Positions 14,001 through 28,000 of a stretch of DNA of 64,000 nt are shown in pieces; positions within the stretch are counted from its first letter, which is position 1; every line of letters begins with the position of its first letter. The notes under the pieces are model-generated. The model was not told the DNA's origin and did not search any database. It saw nothing but the letters and a program-made list of their open reading frames with translations. The translations under genes and the position numbers were made by a program. Source of the stretch: Papilionanthe hookeriana x Papilionanthe teres (taxonomy: Eukaryota > Streptophyta > Magnoliopsida > Asparagales > Orchidaceae); NCBI GenBank assembly GCA_022702705.1, contig CM040423.1, positions 39,040,392 to 39,104,391 on the forward strand. Direction: 5' to 3'.

Positions 14001-17000
14001 ACTATTAAACAAGTGGCTAAAGATATACTTGAATAATCAAAAGAAAAAGTTTTTATAAATAAAAATAGTTGGTGGTAGAATAATAATGTGCAAGCAGAGA
14101 TAAAATATAAGAAGTTATGTTATAAAAATTGGTTTAAATGTAAAAGCATTGAGCACTGGGAAAAATATAAAACGGCTTGCAGGGAGTTTAAAAGAATAAT
14201 CTGTGACGTTAAAAATTCTGTTTTTAATGAACTTTATAATATGTTAGATACTAAAGAGGGTGAAAAATATATTTATAAACTAGCCAAACAAAGAAAAAAA
14301 AAATTAAAGATTTAACTCAAGTAAAGTGTATTAAAGATAAAAATAAAAAAATATTTTTCTAAGAGAAAGATATTCAACATAGGTGGGTGAGTTATTTTGA
14401 TAAAATTTTTAATGAAGATGCTGAAAGTACGATCGACTATAGTGATCTTAATATCGTTAATAATAATAAAACTTTTCATTTTTACCATCGCATTAGTAGA
14501 AAAGAAGTTGGGGAGGCTTTAAAAAAAACTATGGGTGGAAAGTCTGTAGGACCTGATGATATCCCAATTGAAGTGTGTAAATATTTAGGTGATTTGAGGG
14601 TTTCTTGGCTTAGTAAACTTTTTAATATTATTTTAAAAACTAAAAAGATGCCTGAGGAGTTGAGGAAGAGTATTTTGGTCCCCATTTTTAAGAATAAAGG
14701 AGATGCTCAAGAGTGTGCAAATTATAGAGGAATTAAATTGATGTGTCATACTTTAAAATTAAGGGAGAGGGTAATTGAACATAGGTTAAGACGTATTACC
14801 AAGGTTTCTCATAATCAATTTGGATTTATGCCGGGCAGGTCTACTATGGAAGCTATACATTTATTGTGAGGTTTGATGGAGAAGTACAAAAATAATAAGG
14901 AGGATCTACATTTGATTTTTATTGATTTAGAAAAAGCTTGCGATAAGCTTCCTAGAGATGTTCTTTGGAGCGTCCTTGAGAAGAAATGTGTTGATATGAC
15001 TTATATTCAAGTCATTAAAGATATGTATACTAGAGTTGTTACATGTGTTCGAACTGAAGGAGGATTTCTGTTGGTTTACATCAGGGATCGACATTAAGCC
15101 CATATCTTTTTGCTTTATTTTTGGATGGTCTTTTCGGGCATTTACAAGAGGATGTACCTCGGTTTATGTTTTTTGCTGATGATATCCTCTTCGTGGATAA
15201 GGCGAGAGAAAAAACCCAGAAAAAACTTGAATTATGGAGGTCTACATTGGAGTCTAAAGGTCTTCGTTTGAATGGAACTAAAACCGAATACATGGAAGGT
15301 AATTTTAGTAATAGTAGCTCTAGTGATAGAAGTGTAACTTTGGGTGATCAAATTATTAAAAGGTGTGAACGATTTAAATATCTCAGGTCCATTGTTCAAA
15401 GCGATGGTGATATAGATGGGGATGTTAATAGTAGAATTCAGGTTGGTGGTTGAAGTGGAGTAATGCGTCCGGTTTATTGTGTGATAGAAAAGAACCTCTT
15501 ATACTGAAAGGAAAATTTTATAAGTTGGTGGTAAGACCTGCTATGCTCTATGGTGCTGAATGCTGGCCTTTTAAAAGAGAAGCATAATGCTAAGTTAAGT
15601 GTTGCCGAGATGAGAATGATTAGGTGGGTGAGTGGCTTTACACTTAGAGACAAAATGCGAAATGAATATATCCGTAATAGGGTTGGTGTTGCACCAGTGA
15701 CGGATAAAATTAGAGAGAGTCACCTTTGATGGTTTGGTCACATTAAACGTCGACCACCTGATGATCTGATTAGGAGAGTAGATGTTTTAGATACAACTTG
15801 TGTTAAGAAAGGCAAAGGTAGACCTAGGAAAACTTTATTGCATAAAAAATGATCTTAATTTATTAGAAATTAAACGAAAATTTCAATGGAGAAAAAAGAT
15901 TCATGTAGCCGACCCCATTTAGTGAGATTAAGGTTTTGTTGTTGTATTTTAATTACTTATTAAACCTCACCTTATTTTCGGTCAAGCCCTAAGCCCCACA
16001 TGCGATTCGTCTTCTCTGCACGTGGGAGAACTTTGCCTTTCTCTCCCTCCCGCATGAGCTCGACGCCACCTATTTCTCTGCATGATAACAATGCATAGAT
16101 CCTCTTCTCTGGGCACTGGATCACACAGTCCCGTCACTGGTTCCTCTTCAGTGTGATAGAGATGCCACTTTTGTCCTAACCCTTGCAAACCTCTTGCGTG
16201 ATTAGTCTGCATTGGTCTTCTTTTTTATCGCCGATCGACCGCATGACACCAACGTCGACCTCGCTGCTGCTCGACACTGATGTCGAGACTTTCCTCTCCT
16301 CTGCTCGACGACATTCCCTCCTTCACGTGACCGTGACGTCTCTTCTCTTATCTTTGCAGGTAAGTAATCCCGCCTTGTCACGTATTTTTATAAAGCAACC
16401 TCGCCTTATTGGCTTTCATCCCCTCGTTTCATCCCCCGTCTGTTTGTTTACCCCAAAATTCTCGTTTGTCCTTTAATGGTTCTTCACTTCGTATCTTCTA
16501 AGTAACCGAAACAAGACCATTACAATCATCTCCACTTACAAAAATTTCATATTTTGAAATTTATAAACATACCTTAAGTCATTTTTCATAAAGCAGGTCA
16601 ACATTAGTTATCTATAAATTTTCTATTGGACTTTCTTCTTCTATAATTTCAGGTGTATCACTATGGCTAAATGAATATAATTATTAATTTGAGTTAACTT
16701 TAAATTTTTAATTTTTTTGTTATTGAAATTTTCTTATAATTACGTTAGTGGCGCTTTCATCAAGATTATATTATTTAATCCTAAACCTGTCTCTCATATC
16801 ACTTTTGTTACGACCTGGCCTGGAGCTTGGAATTAATCAAGACGAGAATAGTCGGTCGGACGGTGAGAATTAAGTTTTCTATATCTTAATATTATTTAAC
16901 AGATGAAAGAGTTACTAACCAAATTAAATTGAAATAATATATTTAACTTTACCCTGTTATTGGTTGTCTGCATCTTATATACACATTTCTCTTCCATCGT

Positions 17001-17736
17001 TAATCTTTTAATCAATTAAATTAACTTGAAAAGCTAATTTAAAATTGCAATGAACTAAAAATGAGCGAGTAATCATACTTCTAAACTACAGTAATACAAG
17101 GGAATATAAAATAACGTACATGTCAGTTAAGCTTTTCAATAAATAAATATACACATTTGACATGTTATTTAATGAATCTTACTACATCAATGTCATTTTA
17201 TATCTTTATAACCACCACAAAAGCACCATTTAAAAATTTTGTAAATTAAAATACATTAATATTAATATCTTTTTTCATTTACGTGCACGAGTACTTTAGT
17301 ATTCCACCACTAGTATTATAAAAGAGTGACTCTATCATTGTCAATCATGCAAATACAAACAGTCAACATAAACATATTATTCATGTACTTATCACATTCA
17401 ATTCATCATATTATATAAAAAATACATCAATACATGATAGTAAGTTGTTATAAACATTTATAACAATATAATCCATAAAGAAAATAATATCTCAATCAGA
17501 ATAAAACATGTGTAAGTTTCATTAACTACAAAATAGCTGAGAATAAATAAACTATTACTATAGATTAAAAGAATGAGTACTCACCTCAATGTCGATTAAT
17601 TTGATATTTGATTTATCTTATTCTGAACCTCGACCCTTTTTAAAATTTAAGCCTACAATAAACATGAGTATAAAAATTAATTTATCATTTAAAATATTTA
17701 CTTCATATTATTTGTGTTAAACTTTTATCGTCATAC

Positions 17737-17791
<55 letters not shown>

Positions 17792-20700
17792 GTATAAAAT
17801 TCTTATTATATATTTTAATTAAAGTTATTAAAACTCACCTTATTTTCGGTTGAGCTCTAAGCCCTGCATGCGATCCTGTTCTCTGCACGTGCTAGAACTC
17901 AGCCTAGCTTGACGCCTCCTAATTCTCCGCGCGATAACAATGCACAAAGTCGCTCCTTTGCCCACAGGATCAGATGATCCTGTCACCGTTTCCTCCTCAA
18001 CGTGGGAGAGACGCCCCCTCTGCTCTAACCCTCATGAACCTCATGACCGTGAAGCATTTTTTTTTTTTGTCTCTGTAGGTAAGTAATCATGCCATGTCGC
18101 ATGTTTTATAGAGTGAGCTCGCCTTCCTTGCTTATGCCCCTTCCTTCCTCTCCCCTCTGTTTTTTCCCCTACTCCTCGTTTCTCCTTCTACGGTTCTTCG
18201 CTTCGTCTTCCATGGGTAACTGAAATGGGACAATTACATACAAAATTCTGAAAGGGGTGGTCTATGCCGCAGTATGGTACAAAACATTATACCAATACTC
18301 ACCCAATTAAATTAATTGGCCCGAAGCTTTAGCGTATCTGATACAAATCAGCACAGGTATGTCTCCACATTTATGTGGACCACCACCACCTGACCATCTG
18401 TATTGGGATGATATGATTTATTCCTTCAGGCCCCTTGCATAGCCCCTCCAAAATTTGTGCCACCCTCTCCCGCGGAAATTTCTAATCTACCCACATCGGA
18501 GTCTTCGATTGGAAGTTCTTGATGGTGGATGCTTTCTCTGTGCTCTTTTTGGTCGATCTCTTTCCCGTTTGAGTTTGCCAAGCATTCTCTTGTCGACCCT
18601 TGGTTAGGGTTTGCAAATTGAGCCGCCAGCGAGATATTGGGTTGCATCCCAATAAGCCTCCTTATCATCTCCTCCAAGCTCCCGAATATATTTTTCATGA
18701 AAGAAAACCTATAGCCCATGGAGAAAAACTTTACTTCTATGGCGGAGAGCCTTTCCTTCATCCTGGATTTGATTTTCCTCGCTTCTCTTTCCAATCTCTC
18801 TTTCAACGCATCCACTTTCGTTGTTCCAATCTCTCTAAGATCTTGCTCTAATACCAACTTGATACGAACTAAAGCTAAAATCAGCGAGCAACTTGCAATA
18901 AATATGTGTGAAAACCCAACAGAGGGCTAATTTGATTAATATCAAAGCAAACAAACAAGATACAATGGATGATTTACAATTTAAGTGGTAAATCGTCTCT
19001 CCAATAACCCTAGACACTGCTAAGAACACAACGACAAAAAATAAAAAACTGCAACAAATTAAAACATAAAACAAACCCTAGCTAATTCGACCTAATAGAT
19101 ACTCCCTTACATACATTCAAACCGTCCCCCAAAACCACCTTAATTGCCCTCCTCTTGAAATTGCCCTCAGCTGCTCCTAGGACTTCCGCCCCTCTCTGCT
19201 GGGCTGGCTGGTCTAGCTACGTCTGGCCAGACCATACCGGTTTTCCTTGGACCAGTTTGTCCGCCAGCAGGCGTATCACTTTAGTATTGGCCTTTTCATT
19301 CATCTTACTTTAAACTAGTCCTCCTTTCATAAACTCGTGTCTATTATAGGGCTGTATAGTTGAGAAATAATGATTATTAAGCTGTGAAAGAGGGACAAAC
19401 TAGGAATGATAATCAATACCTTATTTTCTCTTACTAATGTAAAATCTGCCCGTAATTCAGATTTCTGAAATCTCTTCTTGCTGATTTGTTTAGCTTTAAA
19501 CTTATTTAGTAAGCTTTTGAAACTTGAAGTAATGACTTTTCTTGTTGGTTGAAATCTTAACCATTTTTTCCAAAATCGGATGAAAGTTTTTTATTTTTTT
19601 AATTTTTTTGAAAAAGGCATAACAACCAAAGAAGTTACTAAATAAATAAACAACTTTTTCTGAAATGGAAAGCAACTTGGAAGTTTTCTCAAGAGAGGTC
19701 TCAGCCTCGTCCATTGCATTATAAATAAAACTTGTAGCCGAATCTACCATTCTCAAAATTTGAACCAGTGGCTTTGTTGTTATTATTTTATGTTTAAAAT
19801 TTAATCAAGGCCTGTCAATCAAGACATTTTCTTATTTATCTTTCAACTTTCTTTGTCCAAGCACAACTAAGCTGTTACAAGGAAGCAAACATAGATTCTA
19901 AAGATTATTGTGTTTTCAGCATGTTTTGTAGAGCCAGGTAGACTGTAGAAAACCTAGATGTAGTAGGTTTTAGAAGTTCCTTCTTTAAAAAATTTCTCAT
20001 TAACGCCAAAACTCATGAGTGATTGTAAATGAATTTTGTTATTCTCTTTGCTTTGGTAAATGCATTCTTATGTTAAGGTAAGTTACTATATTTCTCTAAA
20101 ATCAAATCAATGGTGTATTGCACATGTCTCAGTCTCCATATATGTATTCTCATTATCTGTAACAATTTGAACAACTGGATGCTTTTCAATATCCTCAATG
20201 ACTCTATTATGAAGTTAAAAAATGTACTCCGCATCTTCAACTTTAACTGATGCTTCAGCATATTTCAAAAAATAGTCTATGAGGATTGTTTATCAAAATA
20301 TTAACAATTTTTATTCCTGATATGGACAAATGTCATACAACTCTAGTATATTTGTAAGTTCTCTTAATCTTGTCAATGCTCTTTTAGTTGTTCAGCTTCT
20401 CCTTTAACCTCAAGTTCTCAAATCATATATGGATAACATCCTCAATCCTTGATCATAAGAACCTATAACATTGATTGTGCAGAAGTATAAATGGGGGTTT
20501 AACTAAAATATATTAAAATCATTTGAACAATGTACGAATTCAATAAATTAGATTTAGGAAAGAAAAAAAAAAATAAAGGTTTTGGATTGTCACCAATTGT
20601 AACAATAAAAGGAAGTTGGCGGCGGTGACTGCAAAAGGCGTAGATAGTAACAACGGTTGCAATGACAGGCGTAAATAACACCAACTATGGCTTTTTCTTA

Positions 20701-21956
20701 GAAGACTGGTGTTGCTTGTAGAGGAGGTCGGTGATGACATTTGAGGAGACTGGCGGTCGAGACAAAGGAGGCTAGTGGCTGTTGAAGAGAAAAGTGGCGA
20801 GTTTCTTCGGTCTAGTGAGAAGAGTTGTGAATGTTAGTTAGGTTGAGAGCTTTGTGAAGGTGTGTTAAGAGTTAAGTGAGGGGACAAATATTCAATTATT
20901 ATTCTACGCTTATCGAAAACCCAAATCTACATTGCATCTCTCTCACATATTATGAGACAAGGCCGCCTCAAGGTGCCTCAACAAGTGTGATGCATAAACG
21001 TCACAATACATTAATGAGGTGTAGGTTTCATTGTGTTTTTCAAGGAAAAAACACTCTTATTGTGCAATTCTTAACGATAATTATTAGTTGTAAAATTAAT
21101 TAATTGTATCCTTTATTGATTATAACCGAGTGACATTTAGTCAATAAGTTGACCTTTGAGAAAGTAATCGCTATTGAGTTTCTCGTCAAACTAATTAGTT
21201 ATCTTCATTTTGGTGTAAGCCATGTAAAATTTCTTGATGCACAACGACTATGAAGAGGAAGGTTTATGCTTTAGTGCTTTAGTGCTCTTGAGCGTGCTAA
21301 AAAATGTTCCACTAAATAAAACATAATAAAAATTGTTTTCAATATGACTTATTGATGTGGGAGCTTGCAGAATCATGTGATTCCGCATTCCATAGGATCG
21401 CAAAATCTCATGATTGCGGGCGTTGACCAGCCAAGACATGCGAGGTTTTCTGATTGCATTTCCCTCCTTTTTTTTTAATTTTTCAGATTTATTTCATTCG
21501 AACTAAATTATTTTCTATTGGGACTCTTGTGTTTTGCTATTTTGAAGCAACTAGCTTTGATTTTATGTACTGTGGATATTTTAACATTTAATTTCTGCTC
21601 TAAAGAATGTTGTATTCTCTATCTTTTGCTACAAACGTGTCTGTATTTTGCTCAAGAATAGGTCGCTCTCACAATTCGCCTATCGTCATTTCACCGTTCG
21701 ACCACTATTTTTTGTTTGGACAGCCGCCAACTCCTCCAATATGCTGTCCAACAACATGTTTCATCTCATACACCCTTCTAAACATCATTGATATCCATTA
21801 TTTCCACTTCCTTTCTTTTCCACAACCACTTTCCTTCAAAATTCATTTTGAAACACATTCTAGCGTACCTAGAATAGTTTCACCTGGTATCAAAGTTCGA
21901 TAAATCCTAAATATTTGTCCTTCCTACACCTAAACCAAGAATCCATACACCTAAGC

Positions 21957-22009
<53 letters not shown>

Positions 22010-25000
22010 TCTCACATATTCATGTAGCCCAAGCCCTAACCTTAACTTTAAATCATATTTTTCTTTTCCATCAAAACTTAGATCGGAAGATTGAGACGTT
22101 ATGCCACCAAGGAAAAATCCTCAACAAGGTTTTTAAGAGCTTCATTATGGAAGAAATGCAAAGAGAAATCCTCCACTTGTGACAAAAGGTTTGCCTCCTT
22201 TGAGAATAGACAACCTAAAGAGGTCACCCATAGTCACAATAATGACTCACCAGATCGAGAGGAAGTTAATCTCTTCAATCAGAAAGTTTCTAGTGATGCG
22301 CCGTTTTGACATAGAATATTAGAGAAGTTAGAACTTTAGAATAAAAGTGGACTTATTAGATTTTCATGTCGCATGAATCCAAATAAGTCTATTGAGTGAC
22401 TCTAAATAGTGGAATGAATTTTTAATACAAAAACATTCTTTTGGACAAAGGAGTTAAATTGACATACCTCAGGCTGCAGAAGAATTTTTTTATGGTCGGA
22501 AAATTTAAAGAACCTTTGCTAAAGTGAGAGAAAAAATAAAATTATTACCTAATTCAAGATTTAAAGGAAGATGCAGCCCAAGCACCTAATAGCACATTAC
22601 AAATAGGACATTTTTTAGACTTCACCATTTACAACAACAAGATCTTTCAATAGAGAAGTACGTCGTTGAGTTCAAGCAACTTAAGTTAAAGTGTGAGCTA
22701 GTGGAGCTCGAGGAGAATACCATAACTCGATATCTAAGGGGACTGAGACCATCCGTTGGCAATATGGGATACTTAAAGTTCTACTTGACATTACATGATG
22801 TCGAGACCTTAGCCCTGAAGGTGGAGAGACAACGCATTAGTATCAAGTCCGTACTGCTTTTTATTAGATCAGACGGCAAGCGTACGCCTAGTGGAGCATG
22901 CAAACCGACCCCACACAAGGAGAAACTAATCCAAAGTGAAGAAAAGTTGGAGACCGCCAACACTCCCAAATTCTATCCATTCAAAAAATGTTCCAAGTTT
23001 CATGGCTTTAATCACTTTGTATCTGATCGTCTAAACAATTGTTTGGTCTCTTTTATTGAGCAGAGAGTAGTTGAAAAAATGGATGATGACATAAGAGAAT
23101 GAAGAAGTAAAAAAAGAGCATCAAAACCGTGAACCTTGAACAGGATTTAGCTATCAGATCAAACGACAAATGTATGCCTAGTGGAGCATGCAGCCCACAC
23201 GAGGAGAAACTAATCCAAAGTACAGAAAAGGTGGAGACCGCCAACACTCCCAAATTCTCCCCATTCATAAAATGCTTCAAGTTTCACGGTTTTGATGCAT
23301 ATCACTTTTTAGCTATCGAATCAGACGACAAGTGTACACTTAGTGGTGCGTGCAAGCTAGCCCCGCCCGAGGAGAAATTAATCCAGAGTGAAAAAAAGGT
23401 GGAGACGGCCAACACTCTCAAATTCTTCCCATTCAGAAAATGCTTCAAATTTCACGATTTTGATTACATTTTATCTAATTGTCCAAACGAGAGAGTGGTC
23501 TCTTTCATTGAGCAGAGAGTAGTTGAAGAAATGGATGATGACATAAGAGAGAATGAAGACGTCAAAGAAAAGTATTAACTTATAACTGACGAGGGATGAA
23601 CACTAATGATTCAAGCTAAACCTATGAGAAAGACTTCAGTAGGACTACATTGATTGTTCTAGAATGTAGTGAGTTCAAGAAGCTATTACAAGAAAAGGGG
23701 CAATCCCTGTCGAGGGATTTGTCAGATGTCCCTACTGACGGTTCTTCTCATTGGTGGTTATCATTGAGTGTGATCCAGCATATCATAAATTTTATTCCAG
23801 GGTTGGTTCTTCCATATAGAATTGTTTATTGGATGTGCTCAACCAAGCACGAAGAGTGGGAGAAGTAGGCATATTTAATGACTTGAGGCTTGGTTTGTGA
23901 GAATGCCCAACGAATTATGGCGGCTAATGTACAAAACAAATATGTTTTAGAGTTTTAGAATTTAATTTATAGTTCACACACTAGTGGTACCGCGCAAGTG
24001 CATGTATCGTTTCAAGTAGTATATGGTTTTTTTTTAAGACCGAAGTGCCGATCCTGCATAGAAACGAGGTAAGAAATCTCTTAGTTAATTTTTATCTACA
24101 ACTGTTAGGTCACAGTATAGAATGACGATTAATGATGTTTTTCTAATAACGACTCCTAAATACAAACCTAAATCTAAATATAAATTTAACTAGAGAAATT
24201 TGGTTTGAAGAATTTTTGAGATGTTAAAAACTATCTTTCACATGCAACGTCCCAGATAATATGTAGGAGTGAAATGCTTAGAATTTAATGTGGCTTGTAA
24301 CAAATATGAGCATACTTATTATTTACCCCTTCCGAGCATAAAAAACATTAGCTAATCTAGCTTTAGTTCCCGATAGTATGAAAATACTGAGTAGGTTCTA
24401 ACATCTCACTTCTAGATTACCTATTGTGCCCTCTTTATAGGACTAATAATGGACCCAAGTTCCAACTCTATACCAAATTAGTAAAGGATCTAGTCTGTCA
24501 CCCTAGGAACTTCTACGCCCATCTAAACTTATTTTCTTATCTATTTGCACTAACCAGTGAACTGAGTTCCATCTTATTCTAAAGGTTAATGTGATATTCA
24601 CTAGTTGAGTGAAGTCATAGCCCTCCCGGGTCATTATGTTTCGGGATGATTTTAACATTACAAATGATCAATAAATTAAGAGTCGATAAAAATACCATCA
24701 CATTAATGAAATAAGAGTAGATCTAAGCGAATCTAAATTCCTAAACATGCATCCATTTCATTGCAAAAAAAAAGTAAAATGAAGATAATGACATAAGCAG
24801 TAAATGAATTGATAGAATTATGTAATAATTATGTGCCAATAATGAACATATGTCTACCTATTCTCTTATGAGTGTATAAATATGCTTAGTATTCTATTAG
24901 TTTTATGCAATTATCTGTCACATAGAAGTTCTTAATAGAAACAAATCATTAATTATATTTTCTTAAAAGTTACATTGCCGCCTAAACTACTTCACAATAG

Positions 25001-28000
25001 CCAACAAGACAATGTGAGTGCACTTAAGTTGTGAGATCACTGCTCTCCCGAGTCTTAGTTTCACTTACAACAGATTTTAACATTACCTATTGCTACTTAA
25101 GTTATGTCAGTGAAGCAACAGAGATATTACTCATCACATGAAAATAAAAATTATTCTATCATAAAATAAATTTTCTTACACATGCCACTACTTCCTATTA
25201 AAAGACAAGAGTAAAGAAAACAACTTACGAAGTTGGATAAATCACAATAGAAAACATCATTAAATCAAAGCAAAACCACTATAAAGTGTTTACAACAATT
25301 ATCAGATAATTAAGAACACAATACTTAGCTTTTTCCCTTTGAAAGAAAGATAAAAATCTCTTCAACAAGGCCACTTACCGATCCACGCAATGACCGTACA
25401 CTTACACATATCTCTCAAATTCCTTCACCAATCTCTTTGGAAAAGGAATTCTACATCTCACACACACACACGTCTCTTAGAAGAGGCACTCGAACTCTCT
25501 AGAGTCTCCCTAGACTCCCCTAAACTCTCTTTTCAAATGGTGCCAAGCCTTCTTTTTAAAGAGATACCAAACACCTCTTTTTTTCCAAGGGACACACGTC
25601 TTCACTCTAAGAGACACATATCTTCACATTCCAAATGTCTAGATTCATTACAGCCCAAAACCGCTCAAAACCATCCTGGATAGTTTTTGGAGCCTAGGCG
25701 CCACCCAGCGGGCAACACCCCCGTTTTGCTTCGTTTCGGCTCGGTTTCGCCCCATTTCATCTCCAATCTGCTCAAAGTGTTGATAAACATGAAAATAATC
25801 TTTCTTTAAAGTGTAATTTCATTCAAAAACATGTGATAAATGTAAAAGAGATAAAACATAGAAAGACAAAAAAGCGTTAGATCAGAATTTTCTTCTTTGC
25901 TCAATTTGGATCCAAATTGCACCGTTTTTGCTTCATTTTTTTCCAAAAGTTCATTTCTTGTACCTAAAGTGAAAGACATGCAAAATATCTTTCTTTAAAG
26001 TGCAATATCAGTATGAAATGTATTAAAAAATAGACAATTTTTATGCGTGTAAGGTATTTTCAATATTCAGTTTGTTTCATCTTTTACTCAACAACATTAA
26101 ATTGTTTTATTATTAAATATCTTTTTATCTATTTTGATTTGTAAATTTTGTTTATTGCATGTGGAATTAATTGGCGGACGGCAGCTACCAGCACACGAAG
26201 TACCATAAGCGTAAGTAGCTTGTGTAAATCCATGATAATTTTTTCTTGAATAATGCATTTAGGTTTTCTTAACGTGTAGCTTGTATTTATTCTGCAGCAA
26301 CTTTTTTTTTTTTTTTAGTTAGATTTTTAGATGTTTTATTCAATTTTTTGCAACACCTGATGGTTTTGATTTTGCAAAAATGTACTTGCTTTATAGACAT
26401 TTCTTTTCCGTCATATTTGAGACATTAAGTTTTCTGGAACGTCTTTCTTCCTGTGGACTTAACTGGCTTTTTAATTGCCATGTTCTTAGCATGGGATGCT
26501 CGGGTTCATGTTTTTTACCCTTTTCTTGCTAGCCAACTATATGAATATGGCGGAGAAGTGACACTGAACTAAGGGTTCCTGAAGATGGTGTGTTTGGGGG
26601 ATTGAGGGGAATGGTTATGAAACCAAGGCAGGACAGCAAGAACAGTAACTGTCGATCAATGTATAGGTGTAAGAAGGAACCTTTTGGGGTGTTGTATCTT
26701 GAAGAAAACATTTAGCCAAATCTTCTGAAGTCCATTCATCATCGCCCTAGGCATCGGCCTTATACCTTCTTGATGTTTTTCCACAGAGACAGCTGCAGCT
26801 GCCCCTCTCCCCTCTTCCCAAAAGATTTTCCCCCTTTTCTTTTATCATGCAACACCCCAAACCTATTATTGATCCCCACACATCATCTAAGAATCCTAGA
26901 TTGGTGTCATTAAGTATTTGAGTAAAATGAACCCTAAATTTTTAGGGGTTCACTAATCTCCATTTCAAAATTGAATTTAAATAATATAATTCATCTACTT
27001 AAATGAACACGCCTTCCAAAACCTAACCTTCTTCCTTCACGAAAAACCATCCCTACACCTTCCACCTAAACATAAACTTTCGGCCAACTTTTGATCCAAA
27101 AATTATGTCAACTGAAACCTAAATGGGAAGTAAAATGCCATACACAGTGTCGCTAAGGAGAAACTTCTTAAGGAATATTCAAGCACTTACAATTGAGAAT
27201 ATACAGTTTGAAATTCTCCAATTACATCATACTCTCGGTTATTTTGAGCAACGAAGAAAACATGATGAGATCATTCAAATTCATAACATCAATCATTCAA
27301 AAGAGAAGGGGGGATGATGAAAATCCTTTTCACCAAGGAGCATCAATTGATGAAGAGCCGATGTCGCATTGATTTGACATTGAGTGTAGGAGAAGAGAGA
27401 CTGACTATAAAGTGAAGGCTGATTCATTAGATTTTGATGGTCATATGGATTCATATGAGTTTATTGAGTGAGATTAAATTGTGGGGCAATTCTTTGAGTA
27501 TAAGCACATTCTATTTGATAGAAGGGGTGGAGTTTGTTGACATTATGTTGAAGAAAATCGCTTCCTTATTCAAGAGAACTTAAAACATTTGTGCTGGCAT
27601 GAAGAAGAAAGCAAGATCACAACCTTGTTCAAGATGAAGAAGAAGATCCAGTGCAAATGTTTTCCAACACTAGAAACATATTACTTTTTTGAGATACTAT
27701 TTACAATAAAATGACCTATCAGTAGAGGAGTACACATCTAAATTTAAACTTATGTTAAAGTATGAGTTGATTGAATTAGAGGACAACACCATGGCCCAAT
27801 ATCTCAAAGGTTTAAGACTTTTTATTTGCATTGTGGTGTAGTTATAATTCTATTGGACATTGCAGAAATGCAGACCTTAGCTCTAAAGGTGGAAAGACAA
27901 CATAGAAACATCAAATCCACTCTATCCCTCAAATAAGCTATCATAGACCAAAGTGCCAAAATTGTCCTATTTGAGAAGTCAATATAGGAAAGAGCAAAAA

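Larger units (their letters stand above)
21500..23960 (+). mobile_element. Degenerate Ty3/gypsy: LTR end, primer site, gag, jump to RT
   Basis: TGGTATCAAAGTTC at 21885-21898 resembles the Met-tRNA primer site, so a 5' LTR should end at about 21884; its start is unknown (about 21500 is a guess). The gag begins ATGCCACCAAGG at 22101 (MPPRKNPQ, a usual gypsy gag start) and shows the YVVEFKQLKLKCELVELEE and RYLRGLRPSV blocks (about 22660-22760). The zinc-knuckle region is present three times. After 23580 the sequence jumps to the motif preceding RT (HIINFIPGLVLPYR about 23775), so the protease is deleted, and then it ends. Many stops. Confidence 0.75.

Noticed and set aside
16183..16476. 97-aa ORF in direct repeat A
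   Set aside because: Not conserved in the frame of copy B and without domain features.
21607..21903. 98-aa ORF before the gypsy primer site
   Set aside because: It lies in the presumed LTR and leader and runs through the primer-binding site; composition is not protein-like.
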